Positions 12,894 to 21,533 of a stretch of DNA of 21,615 nucleotides are shown piece by piece. The position numbers were made by a program, and so were the translations under genes. This DNA comes from an uncultured Muribaculaceae bacterium (GTDB lineage: Bacteria; Bacteroidota; Bacteroidia; Bacteroidales; Muribaculaceae): contig CAJTYC010000039.1 of NCBI GenBank assembly GCA_910584185.1, forward strand, positions 1 through 21,615, given 5' to 3'. The first letter of the stretch is position 1, and the number at the start of each line of letters is the position of its first letter. Below the pieces are notes generated by a model. It saw only the letters and a program-made list of their open reading frames with translations, made no database searches and was not told where the DNA came from.

Positions 12894-14696
12894 ATGAATC
12901 TGATCAAGACTTTAACTTTAGCTGCCTTGCTGCCTTGCGCGGCAACGGTTTCGGCCCACGAGGGCCTGTCAGCCTCGCAGTCTGTGATTGGCTACACCAC
13001 TACCGACGAAATTGCAATCAACAAAGCAGCGTTCGGTCAAGCCGGCACATACACCATCGGCGCAGTGATGCCCTCCTCCATGCTTGCCGACTTCAAGGGA
13101 TGCAAGATTATCGGCATTCGTGTGGCCTCAGGCATGGACTTGGGTCGCACGAGCTTCACTCTCTGCAAGAATGGAGCCGGCTCACCGGAGCAACTGCACA
13201 CGCAGAAACAACGAGTATACGAGGGCTGGAACAATGTTTTCTTCACCGGCTACGAGTATGTAATCACCGGAGAGGAGGAGCTATTCTATGGCTTCGACTA
13301 CACGGAGACCGATGCCATGGTGACCGCAGAGGCCGGCGCTATCTGCGCAACGGGAGGCTATGATGTCAATAATTCATTCGTGCAGCAAGTAGGCAATAAT
13401 TATTATCAGATCTCCGGAGTCGGAAGCCTCTGCATCCAAATGATTGTAGACATCACCGACATGCCTAAACAGCGCATGAGCATGGGCTTCTTCGACAATG
13501 GCTTCAAGTATAAGAAACCGGGCGAAGGCCTCGAGATTTTCACGCAAATCAGCAACACCGGCGCAGAGACTGTCAACAATTTCCGCGTGGTGTGCAAAAT
13601 TGACGACGATGATTCACGCTATATCGACGTTGAGGAAACCCTCGCTTACGGCCAATCGTCGACCGTCAACAAGACCTTCAACATAACCGACCTCCCTCTC
13701 GGTGGCCATTCTCTTTATGTCTACGTCGACAAGATCAATGGCGTTGACTATGCAGACGGTATAAACAGGGGTGTCGGCGCCAAATTTGCCGTCTACAATG
13801 ATGCGCTCCCTCGTGAGTCAGTATTTGTGGAGGTGTATGCAGACCAGAACAACCGACACACCGCTTCTGTGGCCGATGCTTTCGCTGAATCTTACGATTA
13901 TCTCGGCGACAAGATGATTCTGCTATACAATTTCCGTCCCGGCAATTCTCTCGCAGTCGACGGGTCTTCCTACCTACACGACCTCTACGCTTACACATGG
14001 CCCTCTTTCACCTCTAATCGTTCTCACTTCCCGGGCGAGAATAATGTGGCTTACGATGTGAACCAATATATCGACCAAATGCCATTTCTAATTCCCACAA
14101 TAATTGAGGAGATCGTGGAGCAGGATATCACCACTCCGAGTTTCGCCGATGTGCAACTTGAATCAGAGATTGCAGATGGACGCCAACTCACAGTCAAGGC
14201 CAAGGGCAACATTCTCCCCGAAGCCAAGTCTATCTATGGCGACCTCGCCCTGACCCTGATGCTTGTTGAGGACAAGGTGAATTGCAAGCAGCAGACCTCA
14301 TCGGGCAATAAGCGTTACACCCACTCCAACGTGCTGAGAGCATACATCACTCCGGCCACCGGAAAGACTCTCGATTGCTCCAAGACAACATATGAGGAGA
14401 CATTCACACTCACAGTGCCCGAAGATTTCGATGCCGACAATCTCTCGGTGGTAGGCGTACTGTGCCAAGCAGGCACCCCAACTCCCGCCACACTCGATGA
14501 TTTCGACGTGACCAACGCTTCCAAGACAAAGGTGGTCAACAATATGTCGGGCATTGAGAATATAAATGACGATGCACAGCAGGGCGCGTGTGAATATTAC
14601 ACCCTCAGCGGTGAGCGTGTGCACGAGTCTGACCTCAGCAAGGGTATCTACATCCGCGTGAATGCCGACGGAAGCCACACAAAGATAATGAGATAA
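12894..14696 (+). CDS. Omp28-related secreted protein lacking the CxxC pair
   Basis: This 600-aa protein has a signal peptide (cleavage near VSA-HE). A beta domain at about 25-185 resembles residues 1067-1258 of the 1565-aa protein in style (SMLADFKGCKIIGIRVAS). A CARDB-like domain lies at about 190-295, and an Omp28-like region at about 303-526. In the last, VFVEVYADQNNRH stands where Omp28 proteins have VLVEEFTGxxCxxCP, and PSFTSNR, VQLESEIADG and YTHSNVLRAYI match the family pattern. The thioredoxin-like Cys pair is absent. The tail ends KGIYIRVNADGSHTKIMR, again sorting-like. It lies between two paralogous adhesin-like genes, 70 bp after one and 37 bp before the next. A binding rather than a redox role is inferred; Omp28 itself has been proposed as a surface adhesin. 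Confidence 0.65.
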   Translation: MNLIKTLTLAALLPCAATVSAHEGLSASQSVIGYTTTDEIAINKAAFGQAGTYTIGAVMPSSMLADFKGCKIIGIRVASGMDLGRTSFTLCKNGAGSPEQLHTQKQRVYEGWNNVFFTGYEYVITGEEELFYGFDYTETDAMVTAEAGAICATGGYDVNNSFVQQVGNNYYQISGVGSLCIQMIVDITDMPKQRMSMGFFDNGFKYKKPGEGLEIFTQISNTGAETVNNFRVVCKIDDDDSRYIDVEETLAYGQSSTVNKTFNITDLPLGGHSLYVYVDKINGVDYADGINRGVGAKFAVYNDALPRESVFVEVYADQNNRHTASVADAFAESYDYLGDKMILLYNFRPGNSLAVDGSSYLHDLYAYTWPSFTSNRSHFPGENNVAYDVNQYIDQMPFLIPTIIEEIVEQDITTPSFADVQLESEIADGRQLTVKAKGNILPEAKSIYGDLALTLMLVEDKVNCKQQTSSGNKRYTHSNVLRAYITPATGKTLDCSKTTYEETFTLTVPEDFDADNLSVVGVLCQAGTPTPATLDDFDVTNASKTKVVNNMSGIENINDDAQQGACEYYTLSGERVHESDLSKGIYIRVNADGSHTKIMR

Positions 14697-14733
14697 GCAA
14701 CATAAATAACATTACACATTTAAACAACAAGAC

Positions 14734-17700
14734 ATGAAGAAATTAACTCTACTTATGGCAGGGCTATTGTGTCTGGGTTCAGCCGCAAATGCACAGACCA
14801 TATTGTCGGAAGACTTCGAGACCGGCAATAAAGGTGACAAGTGGCAGCCGGTGACAGCCGGTGCCGGTTGGACTGTAGTCAACAGTTACTCTGGCAAAAA
14901 TGTCAAGTATAACTGGCACAATTATTATTCCGACCCAAAGGGGGAGCATACCAGCTCAACGATTAGCGGTGAATGCTGTGCCGGGGTAGATGCTCCATTT
15001 GTGAGCAGCACCGACGGCAACGGCCCGCGCGAGGAGATTCTCCTTACTCCGGAACTGAACCTTGACGACAATTACCAGCTCGAGTTCAAATTCAAGGTCA
15101 GCCCGGTGAACTGCAAGGATGGCCAGCGCTATGACCTCCAGGTGCGTGTGGTGACCGATGATAACTTGGCCGGCAGCGAGACCATCTTCTCTATCCAGAA
15201 TGAGAAGATGCTACGCGAGAGCGGTGTGCTTGTATTCCCCATCACCGACTGGAATATCTATTCCCCCAAAATCGGCCTTGAGGACTTCAAGGGTGAGAAG
15301 GTGAAACTCGCTTTCGTCTACAAGATGCTCGACGAGGCTGCCAATGTGGCATGGCTCGACGATGTGGTGGTGAAGAAATATACACCCGCCACTAGCCCAT
15401 TGGCTCAGCTCTCGCTCAACAGACTTGACTTCGGCAACATATATATCGGCGAGAAAGTATATTCTGACGTTATCACCCTCACCAATGCCGGCAAGGATGG
15501 TCTCACCATCTCGAGCGTTGACCTGCCTGAGGGCTTAGGTATCACTCTCGATCCTTCACAGGTGAATCTCAACACATATGGTCATGTGGATTTCCGCATC
15601 AGCTATGCCGCCTCTATGGCAACCCCGGCTTCAGGCAATGTGGTGCTCCATACTTCGGGCGGAGACGTGACCATCGCTTTCAACGCCACCAAGCAGTTCG
15701 TGCCCGACGGTTGCACCCTCGAGACTTTCGAGAAGTATTTCCCGCCTGCAGGGTGGCAATCCAACGGCTGGAACTGGACCACATACACCCTCGAGGGAGA
15801 CAACAGCGTGGTCTGCGGTGGTGACGTCGGTGCCTCTACGCTCCGTTCGCCCCGTCTCGACCTCAGCAACGGAGGCTCGGTATCATTCACTTACTTCAAC
15901 AGTTTCACCGACGATGCCCAGTATCCCGAATATGACATAGAGCTCCAGCTCTCTATCGACGGCGGTAACAGCTGGTCCACAAAATGGACTTCTGATTACA
16001 AGAATGGTCTCAACAAGATTCTCACCGAGACTGTAGACCTCGGCACCGGCTCCGACAACAGCTACATCCGCTGGTTCTACCCCACAGTGGAGTCTGACGA
16101 TGAAGGTGCAGCTCCGCACTCGACTTTCTATATGGACCGCGTGGTGCTCCCGGCTATGTATGGCGCAGACGGTGTTCCGATGGCCGCCACCAAGCCCTCC
16201 CCGGCCAACAATGCAGAGGAGATATATCCGCGCGACGTGGTGCTCTCCTGGGCTCCCGCTCAGTTTGCAAAGGGCTATAAACTATATGTGGGCACCAACG
16301 CTGCGGCTGATGACCTTATCAACGGCATCGACCTCGGCAACGAGCTCACATACACTATACCGCAATGTGCGTACTCAACTCTTTATCGCTGGAAAGTCGT
16401 GGCATACAACGACAATGGCTCTTGCGACACTGCCACAACCTGGAAGTTCACCACGCAGCCCGATGCTTCTGTGATGGAGTATCCTTATGTGGAAAACTTC
16501 TTGAGCGACAACCTCCCCACCGGATGGACAAACCAGCCTTCGGCCGAATACAACCGCGTATGGGAGAAGAACAGCCTCAACCCCTACAAAACTGACTCCG
16601 AGAACTACGGTGTGTTCTACTGCATGTGGCTCAACGCCGGCGACCAGAGCTCTATCACAACTCCTGAGTTCCAGCTCCCCGACGACGATTCGATGCAGAT
16701 ATCTTTCATCTGGGGTGATGAGCATCCCTCTGACCTTGTGGTCGACCAGACCGGTCTTCACAAGAAAACCAATGTCGAGCCCAACAATGGCGTGAGCGAA
16801 CTGGTATTCTCCATCTATGCCGATGGCCAATGGAAAGAACTCAGCTACCTCTCTGACGAGCATTTCGACGGTGAAAAAAAATATTGGGTAAACGAGAAGT
16901 TCGACCTCACTCCCTACAAGGGCAAGCGTGTGCAGTTCCGCTGGACTCACAAGAGCTATCGCATGTCTGACGGCGGAGGCTCGCTGACTCACGTGGTGCT
17001 CGAGCGCATTCTCGGCGACAAGGCTAAGTTTAACGTAGCTACATGGGATGCCGGCAAGGTGAACTATGACAAGTCTATCGACTCAGGCAACCAATTCACC
17101 CTCCTCAACGAGGGTATCAACACCCTCACCGTGAAGAGCGCCGCCTTCGGCACTCCCAACTTCAGCACCAGCCTCAAGGCCGGCGACGTGATCGAACCCG
17201 ACAACGGCCTCCAGTTCAGCATCCGCTTCGATGCCATCAACACTGCCGCCCCGGTTGAAGATGACCTCACTGTGGAATTCGAGTCAGGCTACAAGGCAAT
17301 ATTCCCCGTATCGGCTACCGCCCTTCCGGTCGACATGTACTACTACAGCTTCGAGCCCAACGACCTCGACTATAAGTGGGATGAGGACTTCACTATGATT
17401 GATGCCGACCGCGCTCCGGGCTACAGCTTCTCCTCTTACTGGGTGCATTACTCAGCCGATGGCCAGCGTTGCGCATTCTCCGTGGAGAGCGACAGCATGG
17501 AAGATGGCATGTATGGCATGATGCGTCCTATATCAGGTCAGCACGCCCTCGTGGGCTCGAGCGGCCAGCAGATAAATGCCGACAACTGGATTATCTACAA
17601 GCAGTTGATGGCTACCGAGTCTTCCAAATTTGACTTCTGGTGCCGTAACTGGGAAACACTCGAAAGTGTGCTACCCGCTCCCAAGCATAACGTGACTGTG

Positions 17701-18102
17701 CTTGTAAGCACCGCCGGCAATAGTGACACCAAGGAATTCGAAGTGGTGATGAAGAAAACTGAGATTCCGTTCCAGCATAGGTATGATTGGAACCACTATG
17801 AGGTGGACCTCTCCAAATATGCCGGTCAAAATATCTACGTGGCTCTGCGTCACACCACAGACAGTCCTTCCAACCTCGCATTCTTCGATGACTTCACTTT
17901 CTCCGGTTTCAAGGCTGCCGGTAGCGGTGTAGGCGAACTCGACGCTGTGTCAGACGATGCTCAGGTGGAGGTATACAGCCTCTCAGGTGTGCTCGTGGCC
18001 AAGGGCTTCGGCATGTCGACTCTCCAGGGCCTCGACAAGGGTCTCTATGTGGTGCGCGTGGCCGAGAATGGCGCAATGCGCACTTTCAAGATCGCTAAGT
18101 AA
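14734..18102 (+). CDS. Secreted cleaved-adhesin-like protein, paralogue B
   Basis: This 1122-aa protein has a signal peptide (cleavage near ANA-QT) and the same domain order as the protein at 9446-12823: four jelly-roll domains, two ASH-like domains, one fibronectin III domain (VLSWAPAQFAKGYKLYVG) and a sorting-like tail (GLYVVRVAENGAMRTFKIAK). Long blocks are nearly identical to the paralogue, for example FSIQNEKMLRESGV and DFKGEKVKLAFVYKM. Other parts differ freely, such as the second jelly roll and the loop after YPYVENF. This marks an old tandem duplication with later divergence of exposed parts. It starts 37 bp after the Omp28-like gene with no terminator or promoter between, so they are co-transcribed. 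Confidence 0.8.
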   Translation: MKKLTLLMAGLLCLGSAANAQTILSEDFETGNKGDKWQPVTAGAGWTVVNSYSGKNVKYNWHNYYSDPKGEHTSSTISGECCAGVDAPFVSSTDGNGPREEILLTPELNLDDNYQLEFKFKVSPVNCKDGQRYDLQVRVVTDDNLAGSETIFSIQNEKMLRESGVLVFPITDWNIYSPKIGLEDFKGEKVKLAFVYKMLDEAANVAWLDDVVVKKYTPATSPLAQLSLNRLDFGNIYIGEKVYSDVITLTNAGKDGLTISSVDLPEGLGITLDPSQVNLNTYGHVDFRISYAASMATPASGNVVLHTSGGDVTIAFNATKQFVPDGCTLETFEKYFPPAGWQSNGWNWTTYTLEGDNSVVCGGDVGASTLRSPRLDLSNGGSVSFTYFNSFTDDAQYPEYDIELQLSIDGGNSWSTKWTSDYKNGLNKILTETVDLGTGSDNSYIRWFYPTVESDDEGAAPHSTFYMDRVVLPAMYGADGVPMAATKPSPANNAEEIYPRDVVLSWAPAQFAKGYKLYVGTNAAADDLINGIDLGNELTYTIPQCAYSTLYRWKVVAYNDNGSCDTATTWKFTTQPDASVMEYPYVENFLSDNLPTGWTNQPSAEYNRVWEKNSLNPYKTDSENYGVFYCMWLNAGDQSSITTPEFQLPDDDSMQISFIWGDEHPSDLVVDQTGLHKKTNVEPNNGVSELVFSIYADGQWKELSYLSDEHFDGEKKYWVNEKFDLTPYKGKRVQFRWTHKSYRMSDGGGSLTHVVLERILGDKAKFNVATWDAGKVNYDKSIDSGNQFTLLNEGINTLTVKSAAFGTPNFSTSLKAGDVIEPDNGLQFSIRFDAINTAAPVEDDLTVEFESGYKAIFPVSATALPVDMYYYSFEPNDLDYKWDEDFTMIDADRAPGYSFSSYWVHYSADGQRCAFSVESDSMEDGMYGMMRPISGQHALVGSSGQQINADNWIIYKQLMATESSKFDFWCRNWETLESVLPAPKHNVTVLVSTAGNSDTKEFEVVMKKTEIPFQHRYDWNHYEVDLSKYAGQNIYVALRHTTDSPSNLAFFDDFTFSGFKAAGSGVGELDAVSDDAQVEVYSLSGVLVAKGFGMSTLQGLDKGLYVVRVAENGAMRTFKIAK

Positions 18103-18113
18103 AACATTTTCAT

Positions 18114-18156
18114 TAAGGTCATGACCCGCCCGTGCAGGTCATGACCTTACATTTTT
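18114..18156 (+). promoter_or_regulatory. Intercistronic hairpin with short T run
   Basis: TAAGGTCATGACC (18114-18126) and GGTCATGACCTTA (18137-18149) form a perfect 13-bp stem with a 10-base loop, followed by ACATTTTT. Each arm contains GGTCATGACC, itself a 10-bp palindrome. The next ATG is at 18161, only 4 bases after the T run. It is either a leaky terminator or an mRNA processing site that sets the dose of the last gene. Confidence 0.6.
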
Positions 18157-18160
18157 ACTT

Positions 18161-20620
18161 ATGAATAATTTCTTTAAGTATATCATAGCCGCGGCTGCCA
18201 TGCTCCCGACTATCGGCGGCATGGCCCAGGAGCGCGATGCCATCTTGAATGTAACGGTGACTTCCGTGGCCGGTGACGACCTCAATGGTCAGACCCTCAC
18301 CGTGACGCAGACTGACTTTCAGGTCAGCTACGGCACCGTAAAGCTCGATGCCGAGGGTAAGTGCTCTATGAAGATTTATGCCGGCAACCATGAGGTGTCG
18401 CTGACGCGTCCCGGCTTCAACCCTCTCACCGAAAGCTTCACGGCCACTTCGGGCGAGACTGTCAACCTGAAGCTTCAGCTCACCGAGGCCACCCGCGACC
18501 CGTATGCGTTGACTGCCTATGTTGACCATGACTGGGTGAGCGGCAAGGATAACGTTAACCTGACTTGGAACACTGAGCCACCCGCTCTCTTCGATGATTT
18601 CGAGAGCTATGAGGATTTCGCCATATCTTTCGGCGACTGGACCGGCATAGATGGCGACGGTGAAACCACTGCTCCCCTTGTAGGTGTTTACCCCAATCGC
18701 GGAGGTCTGCAGTATGCGCAAATCATCAACCCTCTCACTGTCATGCCCACCTGGTGGTATGACTATCCCGTGCTGCGTCCTTATTCCGGTCAGCAGTATG
18801 TAGGCTTCATCCGCACCAGCTCGGGCGTGGCCAACGATGACTGGCTCATCTCGCCCGAAGTGACCGTGGGTGTCGACAATGTGCTCTCATTCATGGCCAA
18901 GGCGGCCGACGCATATCCCGAACGCTTCATGGTCTATGTCACCACCAAGACCGACAATCCCGGCGTCGACGACTTCGTGCGCATCGACACCGGTAATTTC
19001 GAGTCGGTCGACTATACGGAATGGCGCAAGTTCAGCTATGACCTCTCGCAATGGCAGGGTGAGAAAATCAAATTTGCCATCCGCTATATCAGCGATGCAG
19101 CCCGTTTCGGTGCATTCATGCTGATGGTCGATGACGTGTATGTGGGCCAACCGCAAGCTGAGCAGCCGCAGGCCAAGGCTCGCCGTGTGATGCGTTCGCC
19201 CGGCAATGTGAACGAACGCTTCGAGATTTATCTCGACGGCGAGAAAGCGGGTGAGACCGATACTTACTCCTTCACTCTCGAAAACCTCACTCCCGGCCAG
19301 CACAACATAGGTGTACGCGCCGTATATCTCAACGCGCAGAGCGAAGTGACCACCATCAATGTGGAAACAGGTGCAGGGCCTTACGCTGCATTGACTCTCG
19401 ATGTCACGGCTCTCAGCAAGCTCCCTGCGGAAGGCTGCGATGTAGCGCTCCTCAGCCACGCAGATGCAGTGCAGAGCGTCCAGAAAGTAAAGGATGGCAA
19501 GATTACGTGGGCTTCGCTCCCGCTCGGCAAGTATGATGTAAGCATAGCGGAGGGTGCCTTCAACGGCTATCTGGAGACCATCGAGATGACCGGAGACAAG
19601 ACTCTCGCCGTGGAGCTGACCGACCGCATGATTGCACCCTACAACATCACTGCAGACCTCGACGACAAGGGTAACGCCACAATCCGCTGGAACAGGGAGC
19701 TTTCGTTTGCCGACAGCTTCGAGGACTACGATGACTTCGCAAGCGGTTCGTTCGGCGACTGGCTTATCATAGACCGCGACCGCCAGCCGGTTTACCCGAT
19801 TGGACTCGGAAGCGCCACCAATGTCGTATCATTCCCCGGTTCAGGCACAGCCACCAACCCGGCTTCCACCCCGGCAATGGTGTTCAACCCCTGGCACACC
19901 TCTCCGGCCATGATGCCCGATGACCCACGAATCGCCGCCCTGACAGGCGACAAGCTAATCACTTTCTTCTCCACCCAAGGTGGCAAGTCTGACGACTGGC
20001 TGATTTCGCCCGAATTGGAGATTCGCGACAACTTCGAGGTATCGTTTGCCGCGCAAGCCTACAGCACAGCATATATCGAGAGCATGGAAGTCTGCATCAG
20101 CGATGGAAGCACCGACACCGCCGACTTCTCACCGATTGCCACCATAGACAAGCTCGGCGATTGGGCCGCCTATAAAGTTGACCTGAGCGCATATGCAGGG
20201 CAGACAGTGCGCATTGCAATCCACTACACTTCTTTCGATGCCTTCATAGCGCAAGTCGACGACTTCATGGTAGGCAACGCAGACGGTGATGCAGACGTAG
20301 TAGACTATGGCAATGTTGTGAACTATGAGGTATATCTCGACGGAGAACTCGCGGGTAGCCCCGAAGAGCCTCAGATTGTAGTGCCCGGAGTAGGCGAAGG
20401 CCAACACACGGTAGACATATACGCAGTCTACAAGGGTGGCCGCTCCGAAAAGGGAAGCCACACCTTCGGCATGTCAGGCCTGACCGAAACAATCGGAGAT
20501 GCAGCCGCCGACAGCGAAGCAATCTACTACGACCTCTATGGCCGCGAAGTGAAAGCCCCGACCGCCAAAGGCATCTACATCCAAAAGCAAAAAACCGGAG
20601 CAAGAAAAATAATCAGATAA
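18161..20620 (+). CDS. Secreted protein with two cleaved-adhesin-like domains
   Basis: This 819-aa protein has a signal peptide (cleavage near GMA-QE). A carboxypeptidase-regulatory/PEGA-like beta domain lies at about 24-110, and a second similar one at about 408-490. Two jelly-roll, cleaved-adhesin-like domains lie at about 143-330 and 505-705, both with DDWLISPE and ending in VDD(V/F)xVG. Each is preceded by a fibronectin III first half (NVNLTWN; NATIRWN) and followed by the second half (EIYLDGEKAGE..GQHNIGVRAVY; EVYLDGELAGS..GQHTVDIYAVY), so each jelly roll appears inserted in a fibronectin III fold. The tail reads YYDLYGREVKAPTAKGIYIQ and ends KIIR. It is the last gene of the operon, followed by a strong terminator. 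No enzyme motif is seen; surface binding is inferred. Confidence 0.8.
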   Translation: MNNFFKYIIAAAAMLPTIGGMAQERDAILNVTVTSVAGDDLNGQTLTVTQTDFQVSYGTVKLDAEGKCSMKIYAGNHEVSLTRPGFNPLTESFTATSGETVNLKLQLTEATRDPYALTAYVDHDWVSGKDNVNLTWNTEPPALFDDFESYEDFAISFGDWTGIDGDGETTAPLVGVYPNRGGLQYAQIINPLTVMPTWWYDYPVLRPYSGQQYVGFIRTSSGVANDDWLISPEVTVGVDNVLSFMAKAADAYPERFMVYVTTKTDNPGVDDFVRIDTGNFESVDYTEWRKFSYDLSQWQGEKIKFAIRYISDAARFGAFMLMVDDVYVGQPQAEQPQAKARRVMRSPGNVNERFEIYLDGEKAGETDTYSFTLENLTPGQHNIGVRAVYLNAQSEVTTINVETGAGPYAALTLDVTALSKLPAEGCDVALLSHADAVQSVQKVKDGKITWASLPLGKYDVSIAEGAFNGYLETIEMTGDKTLAVELTDRMIAPYNITADLDDKGNATIRWNRELSFADSFEDYDDFASGSFGDWLIIDRDRQPVYPIGLGSATNVVSFPGSGTATNPASTPAMVFNPWHTSPAMMPDDPRIAALTGDKLITFFSTQGGKSDDWLISPELEIRDNFEVSFAAQAYSTAYIESMEVCISDGSTDTADFSPIATIDKLGDWAAYKVDLSAYAGQTVRIAIHYTSFDAFIAQVDDFMVGNADGDADVVDYGNVVNYEVYLDGELAGSPEEPQIVVPGVGEGQHTVDIYAVYKGGRSEKGSHTFGMSGLTETIGDAAADSEAIYYDLYGREVKAPTAKGIYIQKQKTGARKIIR

Positions 20621-20635
20621 GACCCAATAACCCAA

Positions 20636-20673
20636 AAATATAGGCAGGAAACAACTTCCTGCCTATATTTTTT
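20636..20673 (+). terminator. Terminator of the surface-protein operon
   Basis: AAATATAGGCAGGAA (20636-20650) and its exact complement (20656-20670) form a 15-bp stem with a 5-base loop, running into a T tract ending at 20673. It ends the operon just before the insertion sequence. Confidence 0.9.
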
Positions 20674-20736
20674 GCCCTCCGCCAAAAGCAAGCTGCATAG
20701 CTTATTAGTAAGCACTAACTGAAGTACACCTTTTAG

Positions 20737-20791
20737 AGGTTGTAGCTTGGTTGTAATTTTGCGCTGTGCAAAGTTGCACCGACTACAACCT
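20737..20791 (+). promoter_or_regulatory. IS66 tnpA promoter within inverted repeats
   Basis: TAATTTTG at 20754-20761 fits the -7 box. AGGTTGTAG (20737-20745) and CTACAACCT (20783-20791) form a 9-bp inverted repeat around it. A smaller one (GTGCAA/TTGCAC, 20766-20779) lies between promoter and start, and could hide the leader of tnpA mRNA. Confidence 0.45.
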
Positions 20792-20798
20792 TTGAATT

Positions 20799-21131
20799 AT
20801 GACAAAATTAGAATTCGAAGAACTTCAACTTAAGTTCAATGCAAGCGGAATGACTCTCAAATCATTCCTGAAAAAGGAAGGCGTGGCCTATTCCACCTAT
20901 AACTACTGGAGCCGCAAGATTAAGGAAGAGTCGCGGTCTCTACCAATTGCTCCGATAGAACTACGGGAGACGAGCCATGACGCTCCATCGGAACCAATGT
21001 TGTCGGGAGTTGGTCTTCCCGGAGTGACTATAGCTTTTCCCAATGGTGTCCGTGCTCACTTCGGCAGCGGCAGCGAAGGCGTGCTGATGGATGTCCTGAC
21101 TAAAAGCATGAGCCATGTTCTGCCTCAATGA
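20799..21131 (+). CDS. tnpA: IS66-family TnpA-like protein
   Basis: This 110-aa protein has the N-terminal pattern of Bacteroidota IS66 OrfA proteins: EFEELQLKFNASGMTLKSFL, then AYSTYNYWSRK, a helix-turn-helix-like segment. The C-terminal part, VTIAFPNGVRAHFG, is the short beta motif also usual in this family. It is an accessory protein needed with TnpB for transposition by the DDE transposase TnpC. It overlaps tnpB by 17 bases, which suggests coupled translation. The length is normal and the frame intact. Confidence 0.85.
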   Translation: MTKLEFEELQLKFNASGMTLKSFLKKEGVAYSTYNYWSRKIKEESRSLPIAPIELRETSHDAPSEPMLSGVGLPGVTIAFPNGVRAHFGSGSEGVLMDVLTKSMSHVLPQ

Positions 21132-21483
21132 CACGATGCGCTACCACCTGTGTCCTGGCCGTACGGACATGCGCAAAGGGATCAATTCGTTGATTGGAGT
21201 GGTAAAGGAAAAGATGAACGGTGATGTGCGCAACGGTGATGTGTTCATCTTCATTGGCAGTAGCCGCAGGCTGATGAAGCTGCTCCATGCCGAGGACGGC
21301 GGGATGGTGATGTATGTCAAGCGTCTTGAGGCAGGCCGCTTCAAGATACCGGAGTATGACGAATCGACCAGAAGCTATCCCATGGAATGGCGTGACCTTG
21401 TTGTCATGGTCGAGGGTATCACGGAAGATCCCGCAGCCAGACTACGCAGACTACGGGCGGAAAGGGCAGAATATCATGTCTGA
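21115..21483 (+). CDS. tnpB: IS66-family TnpB protein
   Basis: This 122-aa protein has the full IS66 Orf2 pattern: MFCLNDTMRYHLCPGRTDM at the start, then RKGINSLIGVV, GDVFIFIGSSRRLMKLLHAEDGGMVMYVKRLEAGRF. This is the IS66 TnpB family (PF05717), unrelated to the RNA-guided nuclease TnpB of IS200/IS605. The start at 21115 is preferred over the ATG at 21136 because family members begin with MF-x-LN. Length is typical, with no frameshift. Confidence 0.9.
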   Translation: MFCLNDTMRYHLCPGRTDMRKGINSLIGVVKEKMNGDVRNGDVFIFIGSSRRLMKLLHAEDGGMVMYVKRLEAGRFKIPEYDESTRSYPMEWRDLVVMVEGITEDPAARLRRLRAERAEYHV

Positions 21484-21533
21484 AAGCACATGCAAAAAGT
21501 TGTTCCCCGAGGTGATGTTTTAGGCTGAAAAAG

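Noticed and set aside
21115..21483. TnpB as an RNA-guided nuclease (IS605 type)
   Set aside because: The sequence is the 122-aa IS66 Orf2 protein; it has no RuvC or zinc-ribbon motifs.
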